From Bacteroidales bacterium UBA3724 (GTDB taxonomy: Bacteria > Bacteroidota > Bacteroidia > Bacteroidales > P3), in assembly GCA_002371315.1 (NCBI GenBank), contig DFHL01000038.1:6096-35280 (forward strand): DNA of 29,185 nucleotides, read 5' to 3'. Under the pieces are notes generated by a model, which saw nothing but the letters and a program-made list of their open reading frames with translations, ran no database searches and was not told where the DNA came from. The position numbers and the translations under genes were made by a program. Shown in pieces: positions 28,771-29,185 of the stretch (its first letter is position 1; every line of letters starts with the position of its first letter).

Positions 28771-28918
28771 AATTGCTGATAATTGCTGACCAATTGCTGG
28801 TAATTGCTGTTAAAAATCGCAGGCGAGGCGCCTGCGTACCATCGGCTGGGTAATTGCTGTTTAAACTTAAAAAAAATTCCGGTTAATTCCTGGCCGATTA
28901 CTGGTAATTCCTGTTAAA
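28771..28918 (-). repeat. Inverted AATT array interrupted by a REP-like element
   Basis: AATTs at 28771, 28781, 28792 and 28802 (10, 11, 10 apart), then the REP-like element, then AATTs at 28852, 28875, 28885 and 28906 with a GATT at about 28896. The 23-base step from 28852 to 28875 is the same block spacing as in the left array. Orientation is opposite to the arrays at 1105 and 29083. Confidence 0.75.
28818..28841 (+). repeat. REP-like palindromic element, intergenic copy
   Basis: 24 bases identical to 25978-26001, with CGCAGGCG-AGG-CGCCTGCG as the palindrome. It lies inside the inverted AATT array, displacing part of one block. Confidence 0.85.
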
Positions 28919-28981
28919 AAGTAAAACTCACGCTCCTGCGGGTCGTCGGCTGTAATCAATTCACAGATAAGTGACCAACTT

Positions 28982-29005
28982 AATTTGTCAGACGTCTGAC
29001 AAATT
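28982..29005. repeat. Perfect 24-bp palindrome
   Basis: AATTTGTCAGAC (28982-28993) is followed at once by its exact reverse complement GTCTGACAAATT, with no loop. It lies about 110 bases before the first AATT of the right-hand array. A loop-free palindrome suits a dimeric protein-binding site better than an RNA hairpin. Confidence 0.75.
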
Positions 29006-29082
29006 GGATACATCAAATAGGGTTTGCGCATATTGTTCAGATTAGGGCGACTGTAAGTAAATGGTCAAAAATAACTTTCATT

Positions 29083-29185
29083 TTATAACAGGAATTACCA
29101 GAAATTGGCCAGGAATTAACCAGAAATTTTTTTTTATTTTAACAGCAATTATCAGCAATTAAACAGCAATTATCAGCAATTTAAC
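29083..29185 (+). repeat. AATT array, right-hand copy, running off the window
   Basis: AATTs at 29093, 29103, 29114 and 29125, then 29147, 29157, 29168 and 29178: two blocks of four with 10/11-base spacing. The first block is the CAGGAATTACCAG flavour and the second the CAGCAATT flavour, as in the left array. A GTAAATGGTCA motif precedes both arrays. Confidence 0.85.

Overview
The window looks like chromosomal DNA of a moderately GC-rich member of the Bacteroidales (Bacteroidota). Three things point there: Bacteroidota-type promoters (a TAnnTTTG box, in one case with a perfect TTTG box 19 bases upstream), the lack of strong Shine-Dalgarno sites, and lineage-typical gene families (radical-SAM/lipoprotein pair, CXXX-repeat peptide system, His_kinase/LytTR pair, carboxypeptidase-regulatory-domain proteins). 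I saw no tRNA, rRNA, transposase, phage gene or CRISPR array.

Layout, left to right. 1-552: 5' part of kbl (minus). 553-1451: a long intergenic region with a GC-rich block, a diverged repeat and a 55-bp-periodic AATT array. 1452-8463 (minus): an export operon read as tolC, hlyD, two ABC-2 permeases, LytS-type histidine kinase, LytTR response regulator. 8702-11059 (minus): small lipoprotein, thioredoxin-fold protein and phosphomannose isomerase. 11716-14064 (plus): small membrane protein, efp, a glutaminyl-cyclase-like M28 lipoprotein and a Rieske-like lipoprotein. 14105-18911 (minus): elongation and proteolysis cluster mrdA-rodA-clpX-queD. 19435-20880 (minus): a lipoprotein and its radical SAM/SPASM enzyme. 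21088-24020 (plus): outer-membrane protein, rbfA, LolC/E-like permease and a membrane-anchored carboxypeptidase-regulatory-domain protein. 24017-28410 (minus): the most interesting locus, described below. 28411-29185: leader, promoter, palindromes and more AATT arrays.

The main system is a ribosomally made, post-translationally modified peptide (RiPP) operon. A consensus promoter at 28577-28607 appears to drive a leader with a possible 40-residue membrane peptide, then two Cys-rich precursors in which Cys falls every fourth residue, a radical SAM/SPASM maturase, a SPASM-like partner without the radical SAM cluster, a 90-residue accessory protein, then tatA and tatC. Spacing after the precursors is 3-6 bases or a 4-base overlap. 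Both precursors carry a twin-arginine motif (SRRxFFK) followed by a hydrophobic stretch. My inference is that the peptides are modified and folded in the cytoplasm and then exported by the Tat translocase encoded in the same transcript.

The window also holds three kinds of intergenic repeat: helically phased AATT arrays near both ends, a 79-bp element in two inverted copies about 7.8 kb apart, and a 24-bp REP-like palindrome present once between genes and once in frame inside the SPASM partner gene, where it encodes eight residues. All functional calls rest on reading the sequence and on recall of protein families; no database search was run.
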